Shown one piece after another: positions 16,366 through 25,360 of a DNA stretch of 50,942 nucleotides (positions are counted from its first letter, which is position 1; the number at the start of each line of letters is the position of its first letter). The translations under genes were made by a program, and so were the position numbers. The DNA is from Paludibacteraceae bacterium (lineage in GTDB: Bacteria > Bacteroidota > Bacteroidia > Bacteroidales > Paludibacteraceae), in the NCBI GenBank assembly GCA_017464025.1, contig JAFUEI010000032.1:1-50942 (forward strand), written 5' to 3'. Below the pieces are notes generated by a model. That model worked only from the letters and a program-made list of their open reading frames with translations. It was not told the origin of the DNA and did not search any database.

Positions 16366-16810
16366 TAGCAGCGGCTTGCGGAGAGGACGGGGCGGCGGCG
16401 CGGCGCTCGCGGACGATGAGGAGGGCTTCGTCGCGCAGGGAAGCGGGGAGAGCGATGTTGCGAAGGTAGAGCGAACGGCACCAACCGGCGACGTCGTCTT
16501 CGCGCAGGGAATAGAAGACATCGCTGAACATGGCCGTCTCCGTTTCGTCGAATTCATCGGGATTTTTGCCGGCCAAAGCATCCAACTCATAGTCGTCGTA
16601 ATAGACAATTTCCGGCTTTGAAGAGAGAAGGGTCTCGCGCTCGCAGACCAGATGCTCGCCACAGCATCCTTCGGGACGCTGCGGGGCGGCTGAAGCGGCA
16701 GGCTTCCCCTGGCGGGTTTGCTGCTGCCTCGCCCGTTTGCGCTCACGCCATTCTATGGCGGCGACAATGAGCAATGCTAACAAAAGGAAGATGACAAGCG
16801 GTGTCCACAT
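16355..16810 (-). CDS. Membrane-anchored small protein conserved in Bacteroidales (often labelled phospholipase)
   Basis: The 151-aa product starts with a single transmembrane anchor (MWTPLVIFLLLALLIVAAIEW), then a basic linker. The conserved core reads CCGEHLVCERETLL, VYYDDYELDALAGKN, MFSDVFYSL and DVAGWCRSLYLRNIALPASLRDEALLIVRERR. I recall similar Bacteroides proteins under the name phospholipase, but no lipase motif is visible and that name is probably wrong. The start at 16810 was chosen over the longer frame because it places the membrane segment at the N-terminus and leaves the parE end free. It lies 43 nt downstream of parE on the same strand, probably in one operon. Confidence 0.75.
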   Translation of the reverse strand: MWTPLVIFLLLALLIVAAIEWRERKRARQQQTRQGKPAASAAPQRPEGCCGEHLVCERETLLSSKPEIVYYDDYELDALAGKNPDEFDETETAMFSDVFYSLREDDVAGWCRSLYLRNIALPASLRDEALLIVRERRAAAPSSPQAAATNG

Positions 16811-16853
16811 GGGGAAGGAAGAATTAGGGAAATGACAAATGCCCCCGATCGGG

Positions 16854-18758
16854 TTACTCGACATCGTCTTCTTCGATGCGGAGGTTTTCCATGATGTATT
16901 GCTGACGCTCGGGCGTGTTTTTGCCCATGTAGTATTCCAGCAGGTCGCTGACGGCATCTTCTTTGCGGAGAGTGACCTGGTCGAGGCGTATGCCTTTCCC
17001 GATGAAACCCTTGAATTCATCGGGAGAAATCTCGCCCAGACCTTTGAAGCGCGTTATCTCGGGATTGGGGCGGAGGGCGTCGATGGCCTGCAGTCGCTCC
17101 TCCTCGCTGTAGCAGTAGCGAATCTCGCGTTTGTTCTTGACGCGGAAGAGGGGCGTCTGGAGGATATAGACGTGCCCTTTCTTGACGAGGTCGGGGAAGA
17201 ACTGGAGGAAGAAGGTGAGCATGAGCAGGCGTATGTGCATGCCGTCCACATCGGCATCGGTGGCGATGATGACTTTGTTGTAGCGGAGGTTGTCGAGTCC
17301 GTCTTCGATATTGAGTGCGGACTGTAGGCAGAAGAACTCTTCGTTCTCATAGACGATTTCCTTGGTGAGTCCGAAGGTGTTCTTGGGTTTTCCGCGCAGA
17401 GAGAAGACAGCTTGCGTATTGACGTCGCGGCTCTTGGTGATGGAGCCGGATGCGGAGAGTCCCTCGGTGATGAAGATGGAGCTGAGGTCGCGGAGGTCTT
17501 CGTCGGAGTCTTTGGAAGCGAAGACCGGTTTGGGGTCGGAGAAATGGACGCGGCAGTCGCGCAGTTTGGGGTTGTTGAGGTTGTTCTTTTTGGCCCTTTC
17601 GCGTGCAATCTTGGTGACGCCCTGAATGGCTTTGCGCTCGCGCTCGGAGTCCTGTATCTTCTGGAGCATCACCTCGGTGACAGCGGGGTGTTTGTGCAGG
17701 TAGTTGTCGAGTTCGTGGGCTATGAAGTCGTTGACAAATTTGTTGACGGAGATGCTGCCTTCCTGCGGCGAGATGTCGCGCGAACCGAGTTTGGTTTTGG
17801 TCTGGCTCTCGAAGACGGGTTCTTCGACATTGACAGCGATGGCTCCGACGATGCCGTTGCGTATGTCGGAGAGCTCGAAGTCTTTGCCATAGAAGGCCTT
17901 GATGGTTCGTCCGAGGGCTTCGCGGAAAGCGGCCTGATGGGTGCCTCCCTGGACGGTGTATTGCCCGTTGACGAAGGAGTAGTATTCCTCGCCGGTCTGG
18001 TCGGCATGTGTGAGTGCGACTTCAATATCGTCGCCTTTAAGATGGATGACGGGGTAGAGCGGGTCGGCCGTCATGCGCTCGGCAAGGAGGTCGAAGAGGC
18101 CGTTGCGCGAGAGGAAGCGGTGGCCGTTGTAGTTGAGGGTGAGACCGGTGTTGAGATAGGCGTAGTTACGCATCATGGTCTCGATGGTCTCGTCGCGGAA
18201 GCAGTAGTTTTCGAAGAGTCCGCGCGAGTAGTCGGGTTCGAACTCGATGAGTGTGCCGGTATTGCTGCCGGGAGCGGGTGTGATGCCGGTGTCGGCGGTG
18301 AGTTTTCCCTGACGGAACTCGACGCGCCGCGTAAGTCCGTCGCGGAAAGCTTGTGCAGCGAATTTCCAAGAGAGGGCGTTGACGGCTTTGAGTCCGACAC
18401 CGTTGAGCCCGACGGACTTCTTGAATGCCTTGGAGTCGTATTTGGCACCGGTATTGAGGAGCGAGACGACATCGACAAGCACTTCGAGGGGTATGCCGCG
18501 TCCGTAGTCGCGCACGGCGACGCGTCCGTCAGCAACCGTGACATCAATGACCTTGCCGGCGTTCATGCGGAACTCGTCGATGGAGTTGTCCACCGTTTCT
18601 TTGATGAGTACGTAGATGCCGTCGTCGGCGTGTGCGCCGTCGCCGAGTTTGCCGATATACATACCGGGGCGGAGACGGATATGCTCGACATCGTCGAGAT
18701 GGCGTACGTTTTCTTTGGTGTATTCCGCGGTTTGCGGAACGAGGAGGTCTTCAGCCAT
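16854..18758 (-). CDS. parE: DNA topoisomerase IV subunit B
   Basis: The ATPase subunit of topoisomerase IV, which unlinks daughter chromosomes with ParC. The 634-aa product has the GHKL ATPase domain ([53 protein letters not shown]), a transducer domain, and a TOPRIM domain ([22 protein letters not shown], then [12 protein letters not shown] with the metal-binding Asp residues). It ends with the QxxRFKGLGE-like [15 protein letters not shown] and MGKNTPERQ. The TOPRIM EGDSA motif of gyrases reads EGLSA here. The start at 18758 gives the usual N-terminus ([20 protein letters not shown]) and lies just after a consensus promoter; the longer frame would begin upstream of it. Confidence 0.93.
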   Translation of the reverse strand: MAEDLLVPQTAEYTKENVRHLDDVEHIRLRPGMYIGKLGDGAHADDGIYVLIKETVDNSIDEFRMNAGKVIDVTVADGRVAVRDYGRGIPLEVLVDVVSLLNTGAKYDSKAFKKSVGLNGVGLKAVNALSWKFAAQAFRDGLTRRVEFRQGKLTADTGITPAPGSNTGTLIEFEPDYSRGLFENYCFRDETIETMMRNYAYLNTGLTLNYNGHRFLSRNGLFDLLAERMTADPLYPVIHLKGDDIEVALTHADQTGEEYYSFVNGQYTVQGGTHQAAFREALGRTIKAFYGKDFELSDIRNGIVGAIAVNVEEPVFESQTKTKLGSRDISPQEGSISVNKFVNDFIAHELDNYLHKHPAVTEVMLQKIQDSERERKAIQGVTKIARERAKKNNLNNPKLRDCRVHFSDPKPVFASKDSDEDLRDLSSIFITEGLSASGSITKSRDVNTQAVFSLRGKPKNTFGLTKEIVYENEEFFCLQSALNIEDGLDNLRYNKVIIATDADVDGMHIRLLMLTFFLQFFPDLVKKGHVYILQTPLFRVKNKREIRYCYSEEERLQAIDALRPNPEITRFKGLGEISPDEFKGFIGKGIRLDQVTLRKEDAVSDLLEYYMGKNTPERQQYIMENLRIEEDDVE

Positions 18759-18779
18759 GTGATGCAGGGTTATTGGGTG

Positions 18780-18810
18780 CAAAATTACAACAAAAAACCG
18801 AGAGCGGCAA
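18780..18810 (-). promoter_or_regulatory. parE promoter (TTG, 20 nt, TAATTTTG)
   Basis: On the minus strand TTG (18808-18810) is followed after 20 nt by TAATTTTG (18787-18780). The predicted start lies about 16 nt before the parE ATG at 18758. Confidence 0.6.
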
Positions 18811-18855
18811 GCATAAAGAAAAAAGAAGAGGCGGACCATTGCCCGTCTCTTCTTG

Positions 18856-18929
18856 CGCTCCCTCTAGGACTTGAACCTAGGACCCCCTGATTAACAGTCA
18901 GATGCTCTAACCGACTGAGCTAAGGAAGC
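18856..18929 (-). tRNA. tRNA-Asn (anticodon GTT)
   Basis: Read on the minus strand, the 7-bp acceptor stem is GCTTCCT with AGGGAGC. The D arm is GCTC/GAGC, the anticodon arm CTGACTGTTAATCAG with anticodon GTT (18893-18895), and the T arm CTAGG-TTCAAGT-CCTAG. The discriminator base is G. The terminal CCA is not encoded. Confidence 0.95.
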
Positions 18930-19015
18930 ATTGTATGACTGCTCTCTCTCGAAAGCGGTTGCAAAAGTACAGCAAATTTTTCAATTGGCCAAACATTTCT
19001 TCCAAAAAAATGTTG

Positions 19016-19023
19016 TATCTTTG
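19016..19023 (+). promoter_or_regulatory. -7 box TATCTTTG for the PfkB kinase gene
   Basis: TATCTTTG lies 23 nt before the ATG at 19047. No TTG stands at the preferred 19-21 nt; the nearest (18985-18987) is 28 nt upstream. Confidence 0.6.
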
Positions 19024-19046
19024 CAGAAAAATACAAATCTAACAAT

Positions 19047-20048
19047 ATGAAAAAAGTCCTTGGTTTAGGCAATGCACTGACAGACATTCTTTTACAGGTG
19101 TCGGAGGATGACCTGCGCGAATTGGGTTTCCCGAAGGGGAGTATGAATTTGATAGATTTTGACACGGCACTGAGCATTCAGAACCGCTTTTTGAGTGTAA
19201 GGAAGACGATGGTGGCCGGCGGCAGTGCATCGAACACCATCAACGGCATAGCCTCGTTAGGCGGCAAGGCAGCCTTCTTCGGCAAGTTGGGGAACGATGA
19301 GGTGGGTGAGTTTTACCGTGCGGACTTGGAGAAGAACGGCGTGCAGCCGATTCTGCTGCCGTCATCGCTTATGTCGGGCTGCTGCACAGTGCTGATTACG
19401 CCTGACGGCGAGCGGACGTTCTGCACGTATTTGGGCGCAAGTGCGGACCTGTGTGCAGATGACATCCGGCCGGAGAATTTCTTAGGCTACGACATCTTCC
19501 ACATAGAGGGCTATATGGTGCAGAATCACGAGTTGATAGAGAAGGCCATCCGTTTGGCTAACGAAGCGGGGCTGAAGATAAGCATCGACCTTGCGAGCTA
19601 CAACGTAGTGAACGAGAACCGGGAGTTTTTAGAGAATCTGGTGACGCAATATGTGGATATTGTGTTTGCGAACGAAGACGAGAGCTATGCTTATACGCAT
19701 CTGCAGCCGGAAGAGGCAGTGGAGCAGATAGCATCGCAATGTGACATAGCCGTGGTGAAGGTAGGCCGGAAAGGCTCGTACGTGCAGCGCGGGCGCGAAC
19801 GCTACCATGTAGGTGCAATCACTTCGCAGTGTTTAGACTCGACAGGTGCGGGCGACTTGTATGCCGCCGGTTTTCTGCACGGGTTGAGCGACGGTTTTGA
19901 CATCCGTCGTTGCGCAGAAATAGGGACGCTGGCCGCCGGCCGTGTAGTGGAGATAGTGGGAACAAAACTGCCGGACGAGACATGGGAAGAGATACGGCGC
20001 TTGTGCGCTTTGTACCGCGGGTTTATGATGAACACGAACTTCAACTGA
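19047..20048 (+). CDS. PfkB-family carbohydrate/nucleoside kinase (adenosine kinase-like)
   Basis: The 333-aa product phosphorylates a sugar or nucleoside with ATP. It has GLGNALTDILLQV at the N-terminus, VAGGSASNTINGIASLGG (substrate-binding motif), ISIDLASYNVV, and CLDSTGAGDLYAAGFLHG near residue 270 with the catalytic Asp. The first motif and overall layout resemble the adenosine kinase-like PfkB group widespread in Bacteroidetes more than fructokinases or ribokinases. Substrate not settled by sequence. plsC starts 18 nt downstream. Confidence 0.85.
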   Translation: MKKVLGLGNALTDILLQVSEDDLRELGFPKGSMNLIDFDTALSIQNRFLSVRKTMVAGGSASNTINGIASLGGKAAFFGKLGNDEVGEFYRADLEKNGVQPILLPSSLMSGCCTVLITPDGERTFCTYLGASADLCADDIRPENFLGYDIFHIEGYMVQNHELIEKAIRLANEAGLKISIDLASYNVVNENREFLENLVTQYVDIVFANEDESYAYTHLQPEEAVEQIASQCDIAVVKVGRKGSYVQRGRERYHVGAITSQCLDSTGAGDLYAAGFLHGLSDGFDIRRCAEIGTLAAGRVVEIVGTKLPDETWEEIRRLCALYRGFMMNTNFN

Positions 20049-20066
20049 CAAAAAAAGCAATACATA

Positions 20067-20807
20067 ATGAAACAGATTCTTCAGGGATTGTATATCCTAT
20101 ATCAGTGGCTGATAGCGCTGCCGGCGTTTGCGTGCATCACGCTGTTTACGGCCATCACGACAATTATTTTCCAGCATTGGCGCAACAAGGAATGGCTGCA
20201 CCGGATTCAGCAGTACTGGTCGCGCAGCTTCTTCTGGCTGCTGTTCATGGACGTGAAAGTGAGCGGCATAGAGAATATCGACCGCCACACGTCGTACGTG
20301 TTCGTATGCAACCACCAGTCAATGGCCGACGTGTTTGCGGTGTACGGTTGGCTGCCGGTCATCTTCAAATGGATTATGAAGAAAGAGCTGCGCAAGATAC
20401 CGTTTGTGGGGACAGCCTGTGCGGCGGCGGGACATATCTATATCGACCGCGGCCACTCGAAGGCGGCCGTGCAGACGATGAAAGATGCGGAGCGAGTGCT
20501 TCATGACGGTGTGTGCGTGGTTGTGTTCCCGGAAGGGACGCGGACGCGTGACGGCGAGGTGGGTCGCTTCAAGCGGGGGGCCTTTGCGATAGCCAAAGAC
20601 CTGAACCTGCCTGTTGTCCCGCTCTCGCTGACGGGTTGCTTCGAGCTTATGCCGAAGGGCCGCTACTACGCACATCGCGTAAAGGTGAGGATGCACATCG
20701 GCAAGCCGACGGATTACGCCTCCGTGCCGGAAGAAGAGCAGGCCGAGGCCATTGCCGCCATCCGCCAGGCCGTGATAGACGGTATGGGGATAGTGAAGAG
20801 CGAATAG
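20067..20807 (+). CDS. plsC: 1-acyl-sn-glycerol-3-phosphate acyltransferase
   Basis: Transfers an acyl chain to lysophosphatidic acid at the inner membrane to give phosphatidic acid. The 246-aa product has an N-terminal hydrophobic segment (about 8-35), the catalytic NHQSMAD box (Asn82-Asp88, NHX4D type) and the substrate-binding FPEGTR motif from Phe154. Length is normal for PlsC. The C-terminal VKSE and the stop lie inside a 14-nt tandem repeat, so the exact end may vary between strains. Confidence 0.92.
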   Translation: MKQILQGLYILYQWLIALPAFACITLFTAITTIIFQHWRNKEWLHRIQQYWSRSFFWLLFMDVKVSGIENIDRHTSYVFVCNHQSMADVFAVYGWLPVIFKWIMKKELRKIPFVGTACAAAGHIYIDRGHSKAAVQTMKDAERVLHDGVCVVVFPEGTRTRDGEVGRFKRGAFAIAKDLNLPVVPLSLTGCFELMPKGRYYAHRVKVRMHIGKPTDYASVPEEEQAEAIAAIRQAVIDGMGIVKSE

Positions 20808-20834
20808 TGAAAAGCGAAAAGTGAAGAGCGAATA
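20793..20834. repeat. Three 14-nt tandem units across the plsC stop
   Basis: Units at 20793, 20807 and 20821 read gtgaagagcgaata, gtgaaaagcgaaaa and gtgaagagcgaata. The first contains the last codons of plsC, and the stop codon TAG bridges units one and two. Confidence 0.8.
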
Positions 20835-20853
20835 GATAACAGAAAAACTTGTT

Positions 20854-22536
20854 ATGTCGAAACATATCATTTACCAGTTGCTGCCGCGCACCTTTGCGAA
20901 CTACAACGAGACGCGCAAGCACAACGGCAGCATCGCCGAGAACGGTTGCGGGAAACTGAACGGCATCACCACCAAGGCCTTGCGCGAGATACGGGCGCTC
21001 GGGGCAACCCACGTGTGGTACACGGGCGTGATAGAGCATGCCACATGCACCGACTACAGCGCATACGGTATCCGTCAGGACAATCCGCTGATTGTGAAAG
21101 GACGCGCCGGTTCGCCCTACGCCGTCAAAGACTATTATGACATTGACCCTGACCTGGCGGAAGACGTGCCTCACCGGATGGAGGAGTTTGAAGCGCTGGT
21201 GAAACGCACCCACAAGGCCGGCCTGTTAGTCGTGTTGGATTTCGTAGCCAATCATGTGGCGCGACAGTATCATAGCGATGCCAAACCTGCGGGCGTGCGC
21301 GACCTGGGTGAGGACGACCATCCCGAGTGGGCCTTCTCGCCGCTGAACAACTTCTACTATCTGCCTGGTCAGGCCTTCCGCACGCCGGAGCGCACGGACA
21401 TTGACAGCACGGAGGCGTATGAGGAGATGCCTGCCAAGGTGACGGGCAACGACTGCTTTACGGCTGCGCCCGGGCGGGACGACTGGTATGAGACGGTGAA
21501 GTTGAACTACGGCGTCTTCTATCAGGGCGGCATGGAGAAGCAGTTCAACCCGCTACCCGACACATGGCTGAAGATGCGGGATATCCTGCTGTTCTGGTGC
21601 CGCAAGGGAATAGATGCTTTCCGCTGCGACATGGCGCACATGGTGCCTGTGGAATTCTGGGGATGGGTGACGCGCGAGGTGCGTGAGCAGTTCCCGTACG
21701 TAGAGTTCATTGCCGAGATATACGACCCGGGTCTGTACAGAAGTTACCTGTATGAAGGGGGCTTCGACTACCTGTATGACAAAACAGGGATGTACGACTA
21801 TCTGCGGGGTGTGAGCTCCAAAGACTGGGAGGCGCAGGGAATCACGCGGCAATGGCAGAACGTGGAGGACATCCGCTCGCGGATGCTGTATTTCTTGGAG
21901 AACCACGACGAGCAGCGTATTGCCTCGGGCTTCTTCTGCGGCCGCGGTGCGAGTGCGGAGCCGGCGATGGTGGTGGCTGCCTGTCTGGGTAACAACCCGC
22001 TGCTGATATACGCCGGTCAGGAGACGGGGGAGCGCGGCATGGACATGGAAGGCTTCTCGGGCATGGACGGCCGCACGACGATATTCGACTATTGGGGTGT
22101 AAGTTCGCTGCAGGCCTGGGCCAACGGCGGCAAGTTCGATGGTCAGCGGCTGACGGGGGAGCAGCGTGAACTGCGCGACTGGTACAAGCGTCTGCTGAAC
22201 CTCACGCAGACCGAGCCGGCGCTGCGCGAGGGACTGATGTTTGACCTGATGTATGTGCAGGGGCCCGATTTCAACCGCTGGCGGCACTACGCCTTTCTGC
22301 GCAAAGAGGGTGACGAGACGCTGCTGATACTGGCGAACTTCGATGCCCGTGAGGAGACGATGCGGGTGGTGATTCCGCCTGCGGCCTTCGCCTATCTGGA
22401 AATGGAGCCGCAAGAACGTGTGGAGCTGACAGACTTGCTGGGCGGCGGCAGCTACGGCACGATGCCGCTCAAGCCGGATGTGGCGCTGCACATAGACGTG
22501 CCGGCCTGGAAAGGCATGATACTGAAGATAAACTGA
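20854..22536 (+). CDS. GH13 alpha-amylase family glycosidase
   Basis: The 560-aa product acts on alpha-glucan or alpha-glucosidic oligosaccharides. No signal peptide is visible (MSKHIIYQLLPRTFANYNET), so it is probably cytoplasmic. GH13 regions are clear: DFVANH (region I), GIDAFRCDMAH with nucleophile Asp259, FIAEIYDPG with acid/base Glu288, and FLENHDEQR with Asp352. A C-terminal beta domain carries the LILANFDAREETMRVVIP stretch. It sits between lipid-related genes with a 6-nt gap to the next, so it is probably co-transcribed but functionally unrelated. Exact specificity is not readable. Confidence 0.9.
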   Translation: MSKHIIYQLLPRTFANYNETRKHNGSIAENGCGKLNGITTKALREIRALGATHVWYTGVIEHATCTDYSAYGIRQDNPLIVKGRAGSPYAVKDYYDIDPDLAEDVPHRMEEFEALVKRTHKAGLLVVLDFVANHVARQYHSDAKPAGVRDLGEDDHPEWAFSPLNNFYYLPGQAFRTPERTDIDSTEAYEEMPAKVTGNDCFTAAPGRDDWYETVKLNYGVFYQGGMEKQFNPLPDTWLKMRDILLFWCRKGIDAFRCDMAHMVPVEFWGWVTREVREQFPYVEFIAEIYDPGLYRSYLYEGGFDYLYDKTGMYDYLRGVSSKDWEAQGITRQWQNVEDIRSRMLYFLENHDEQRIASGFFCGRGASAEPAMVVAACLGNNPLLIYAGQETGERGMDMEGFSGMDGRTTIFDYWGVSSLQAWANGGKFDGQRLTGEQRELRDWYKRLLNLTQTEPALREGLMFDLMYVQGPDFNRWRHYAFLRKEGDETLLILANFDAREETMRVVIPPAAFAYLEMEPQERVELTDLLGGGSYGTMPLKPDVALHIDVPAWKGMILKIN

Positions 22537-22542
22537 CGAATT

Positions 22543-23496
22543 ATGAAAGCATTGTTTCAACTCATCCGCTGGCAGAACCTGCTGATGACAGCCCTCGTGG
22601 TGTGGCTGATGGAGAAGATGGTGGCCGCACCGCTGATGGACAAGGCGTTGTTCGGCGAACAGCTGCCCGGCTGGGTGTTTTATCTGCTGATGCTTGCCGT
22701 AGTGTTTGTGGCGGCAGGCGGTTATGCCATCAACGATTATTTCGACGTGAAGATAGACAGCATCAACCGGCCTGACCGACTGATTGTGACGCGCGAACTG
22801 AGCAAACAGCAGGCGATGCTGGTGCACCAGCTGATGACGGGCACGGGTGTGGCACTTGGTCTGATAACGGCGGTGTGGTTGCGCAGCTGGAGTGTCGGGC
22901 TCGTATTCGTATTGGTGCCGGGTCTGCTTTGGTTTTATTCGTCGGCTTACAAACGGCAATTTGTGGTGGGCAACCTCATCGTTTCGTTGTGTGCCGGCAT
23001 GGTGCCGTTGTTGGTGGCGATGGCGAATACGGCGGTGCTGAACAAACGCTATGGCAGTGATGTCATGCAGTATTCCGGCCTGCCGCACGACCTCTATGTC
23101 TGGATTGGCGGCTTCGCATTCTTCGCATTCCTGACAACGCTTGTACGGGAGATACTGAAAGATTTGCAGGACCAGACGGGTGACCGCGAGCTGGAGTGCC
23201 ACACGCTGCCGGTACTGTTAGGCGAGACGTGGACGAAGGTGATACTGACGGTGCTGATAGGTCTGCTGGCGGGCAGCGCATGCTATGCGGTGCTTCGGCT
23301 GATGCCCTTCGGGCATACATGGAGCAGTATGCCGGTGCGCTATCTGACATTCGGTCTGTTAGTGCCGCTGGTTTGCGAACTGTATCTGTTGTGGTCGGCA
23401 CGGATACCGTCGGACTATCGTTTCGCCCAAGGGCTGATGAAGTTCATCATGCTGCTTGGCGTATTGTTTTCCATTGTGATAAAGGTGCAGTTATGA
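22543..23496 (+). CDS. UbiA-type prenyltransferase
   Basis: An integral-membrane prenyltransferase of 317 aa with about eight transmembrane segments. The first Asp-rich motif is NDYFDVKIDSINRPDR (NDxxDxxxD) and the second is KDLQDQTGDRE. Bacteroidetes members are commonly called geranylgeranylglycerol-phosphate geranylgeranyltransferase; I cannot confirm the acceptor. It overlaps maf by 4 nt (ATGA at 23493), so the two are translated together. I recall the UbiA-like/maf neighbourhood as common in Bacteroides. Confidence 0.85.
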   Translation: MKALFQLIRWQNLLMTALVVWLMEKMVAAPLMDKALFGEQLPGWVFYLLMLAVVFVAAGGYAINDYFDVKIDSINRPDRLIVTRELSKQQAMLVHQLMTGTGVALGLITAVWLRSWSVGLVFVLVPGLLWFYSSAYKRQFVVGNLIVSLCAGMVPLLVAMANTAVLNKRYGSDVMQYSGLPHDLYVWIGGFAFFAFLTTLVREILKDLQDQTGDRELECHTLPVLLGETWTKVILTVLIGLLAGSACYAVLRLMPFGHTWSSMPVRYLTFGLLVPLVCELYLLWSARIPSDYRFAQGLMKFIMLLGVLFSIVIKVQL

Positions 23497-24065
23497 ATCT
23501 GTTGTTAGGCAGTCAGTCGCCCCGGCGCCGCGAGCTGCTGGCGGGATTGGGTGTGTCGTTTCAGACGGTGCGTATTGACAGTGACGAGGCATGGCCGCAC
23601 ACACTGCAGGGCGGTGAGATAGTGCGCTATATCGCCCGCGAGAAGGCGGAGGCCTACCGCTCGCAGCTGACGGCAGAGGACCTGCTGCTGACGGCAGACA
23701 CCATCGTGTGGGTGGACGGTCAGGTGCTGGGCAAGCCTCATGATGAGGCTGATGCCTGCCGGATGCTGGGCTTGCTGTCGGGCCGGACACATCAGGTGTT
23801 CACGGGCGTGTGTCTTACCACGACGGAGCGTCAGGAGGCATTCTACGACACTACAGATGTGTGTTTCCGGCCGTTAGAGGAGGCGGAGATTGCTTATTAT
23901 GTGAGCCGCTACCGTCCGTTGGACAAAGCCGGAGCATACGGCATACAGGAGTGGATAGGCTACACCGGCTGCACATCGCTGCAGGGCTCTTATTTCAACG
24001 TGATGGGTCTGCCGACACACCGTGTGGCGGAAGCGCTGCGGCGTTTCGGCATCAGCGTGCCATAG
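23493..24065 (+). CDS. maf: Maf family nucleotide pyrophosphatase
   Basis: Cytoplasmic house-cleaning pyrophosphatase acting on non-canonical or modified nucleoside triphosphates. The 190-aa product shows the family signature LLGSQSPRRRELLAGLG at the start, REKAEAY, LLTADTIVWVDGQVLGKP with the catalytic Asp, SGRTHQVFTGVCL, and DKAGAYGIQEWIG near the end. The start at 23493 was chosen because it opens directly with the conserved motif and overlaps the UbiA stop. The same frame is open far upstream, but that part is a shadow. Confidence 0.93.
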   Translation: MNLLLGSQSPRRRELLAGLGVSFQTVRIDSDEAWPHTLQGGEIVRYIAREKAEAYRSQLTAEDLLLTADTIVWVDGQVLGKPHDEADACRMLGLLSGRTHQVFTGVCLTTTERQEAFYDTTDVCFRPLEEAEIAYYVSRYRPLDKAGAYGIQEWIGYTGCTSLQGSYFNVMGLPTHRVAEALRRFGISVP

Positions 24066-24142
24066 GGAAACACGCGATGGCGGAGCATATCCGCGGTAAG
24101 GAATTCTGCTTTTCTTTAGATTGATAGTCAGCCGTTTCCTGC

Positions 24143-24177
24143 TTTTTCCATAAAATGATTTCCATATTATGGAAAAA
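24143..24177. promoter_or_regulatory. Palindromic operator-like site upstream of the ATPase gene
   Basis: TTTCCATA-T-TATGGAAA (24159-24175) is a perfect 8-bp palindrome. TTTTTCCATAA (24143-24153) is a second copy of the left half and is an exact complement of 24167-24177, so two alternative pairings exist. The site ends 6-8 nt before the -7 box, where a bound regulator would block transcription. Possible autoregulation by the ATPase is an inference. Confidence 0.55.
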
Positions 24178-24182
24178 AGTGA

Positions 24183-24190
24183 TACCTTTG
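24183..24190 (+). promoter_or_regulatory. -7 box TACCTTTG for the ATPase gene
   Basis: TACCTTTG lies 27 nt before the ATG at 24218 and decides that start: the longer frame from 24155 would begin upstream of the promoter. No -33 TTTG is seen at the usual spacing. Confidence 0.65.
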
Positions 24191-24217
24191 CAGGCAAAAA
24201 CAAAATATCAGGGTGTT

Positions 24218-25348
24218 ATGGCTACGAAATCAATCAATCCGTTTGTTACGACAGGCTATGCAGGGCCAGAGTATTTCTGCGACAGGGAGCAGGAAACAGC
24301 CGACCTTATCCGATTGTTGACCAACGGAAACAATGTGGCACTTGTTTCTCCGCGACGATATGGTAAGACCGATTTGATACGGCATTGTTTTGCTCAACCG
24401 GAGATAGCGGAAAAGTATTATACATTCATTGTGGACATATACTCCACCAAGTCGGTGGCGGATATGGTTGTCCGCTTGGGGACTACCATACTGGATACTT
24501 TGAAACCGCGCGGCAAGCAAGTGTGGGAGCGTTTTTTGTCAGTGCTTTCCTCTGTTCGTACAGGAATCAGTTTTGATATGTCAGGCATGCCGTCGTGGAC
24601 AATGAGTGTGGGTGAAATATCCGCCCCTTCCGTTACCCTGCAAGAAATATTTTCCTACCTTGCCACTGCCGACAGACCGTGTATTGTGGCCATAGACGAG
24701 TTTCAGCAGATTACCAATTACGCAGATGACAACATAGAAGCCGCCTTGCGTACAGAAGTGCAGTATTGCCGGAATGCCAGATTTGTGTTCTCGGGTTCAC
24801 AACGCCATCTGATGGGTCAGATGTTCACTTCTCCTGCACGGCCTTTCTATCAGAGTGTATCACTATATAGTTTGCCATTGCTGCCGGAAGAGAAGTATGC
24901 CGCTTTCTGCATCCGGCTGTTTGAGCAGGGGGGCAGGCAGCTGGCGGCATCGGTGCCTCATCTGCTGTATCAGCGTTTTGAAGGCATTACCTATTATATG
25001 CAGCGCGTAATGAACGAGTTGTTCTCGCTTACCGACAAAGGTGAAAGTTGCGGAGAAGCCGATATAGACATAGCCCTCAGGAATATCATTGCCAATTCGG
25101 CTTTCATATATGAGGATCTGATGTATCAATTGCCTCGAAAGCAGTCGGAGATACTGCGTGCGATAGCAGAAGAGGGCAATGCACAAAATCTTACTTCCGG
25201 CAAGTTTGTGAAAAAGCACGGTTTGGTATCCCCGAGTTCCGTAAAATCAGCTGTTCCGGCACTTCTTGAAAAGGGGCTGCTGACAAACGAGCGGGGTGTG
25301 TATCGGCTTTACGACAAGTTCTTCGAACTGTGGCTGACGGGGAAATAG
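24218..25348 (+). CDS. AAA ATPase, archaeal-type ATPase_2 family
   Basis: The 376-aa protein has an N-terminal segment NPFVTTGYAGPEYFCDREQE, a P-loop SPRRYGKTDL (Lys50), and Walker B CIVAIDEFQQI. Further on are FVFSGSQRHLMGQMF (sensor-like) and a C-terminal region resembling a winged helix (YEDLMYQLPRKQSEILRAIAEEG, then a KHGLVSPSSVKSAVPALLEKGLL segment). These ORC/CDC6-like ATPases occur in many copies in Bacteroidetes genomes; their role is unknown, though mobile-element or defence links have been suggested. It stands alone behind its own operator-like site. It is less GC-rich than its neighbours, which fits acquisition. The next gene is convergent, with a 12-nt gap. Confidence 0.85.
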   Translation: MATKSINPFVTTGYAGPEYFCDREQETADLIRLLTNGNNVALVSPRRYGKTDLIRHCFAQPEIAEKYYTFIVDIYSTKSVADMVVRLGTTILDTLKPRGKQVWERFLSVLSSVRTGISFDMSGMPSWTMSVGEISAPSVTLQEIFSYLATADRPCIVAIDEFQQITNYADDNIEAALRTEVQYCRNARFVFSGSQRHLMGQMFTSPARPFYQSVSLYSLPLLPEEKYAAFCIRLFEQGGRQLAASVPHLLYQRFEGITYYMQRVMNELFSLTDKGESCGEADIDIALRNIIANSAFIYEDLMYQLPRKQSEILRAIAEEGNAQNLTSGKFVKKHGLVSPSSVKSAVPALLEKGLLTNERGVYRLYDKFFELWLTGK

Positions 25349-25360
25349 CCCGTCTGCAGG

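Noticed and set aside
17412-18890. 492-aa plus-strand ORF opposite parE
   Set aside because: It is the antisense frame of a clear parE gene, with low-complexity Gly/Val/Asp-rich translation and no recognisable motif.
20793-20834. CRISPR array
   Set aside because: Only short head-to-tail units with no unique spacers. No cas gene or spaced repeats exist anywhere in the window.
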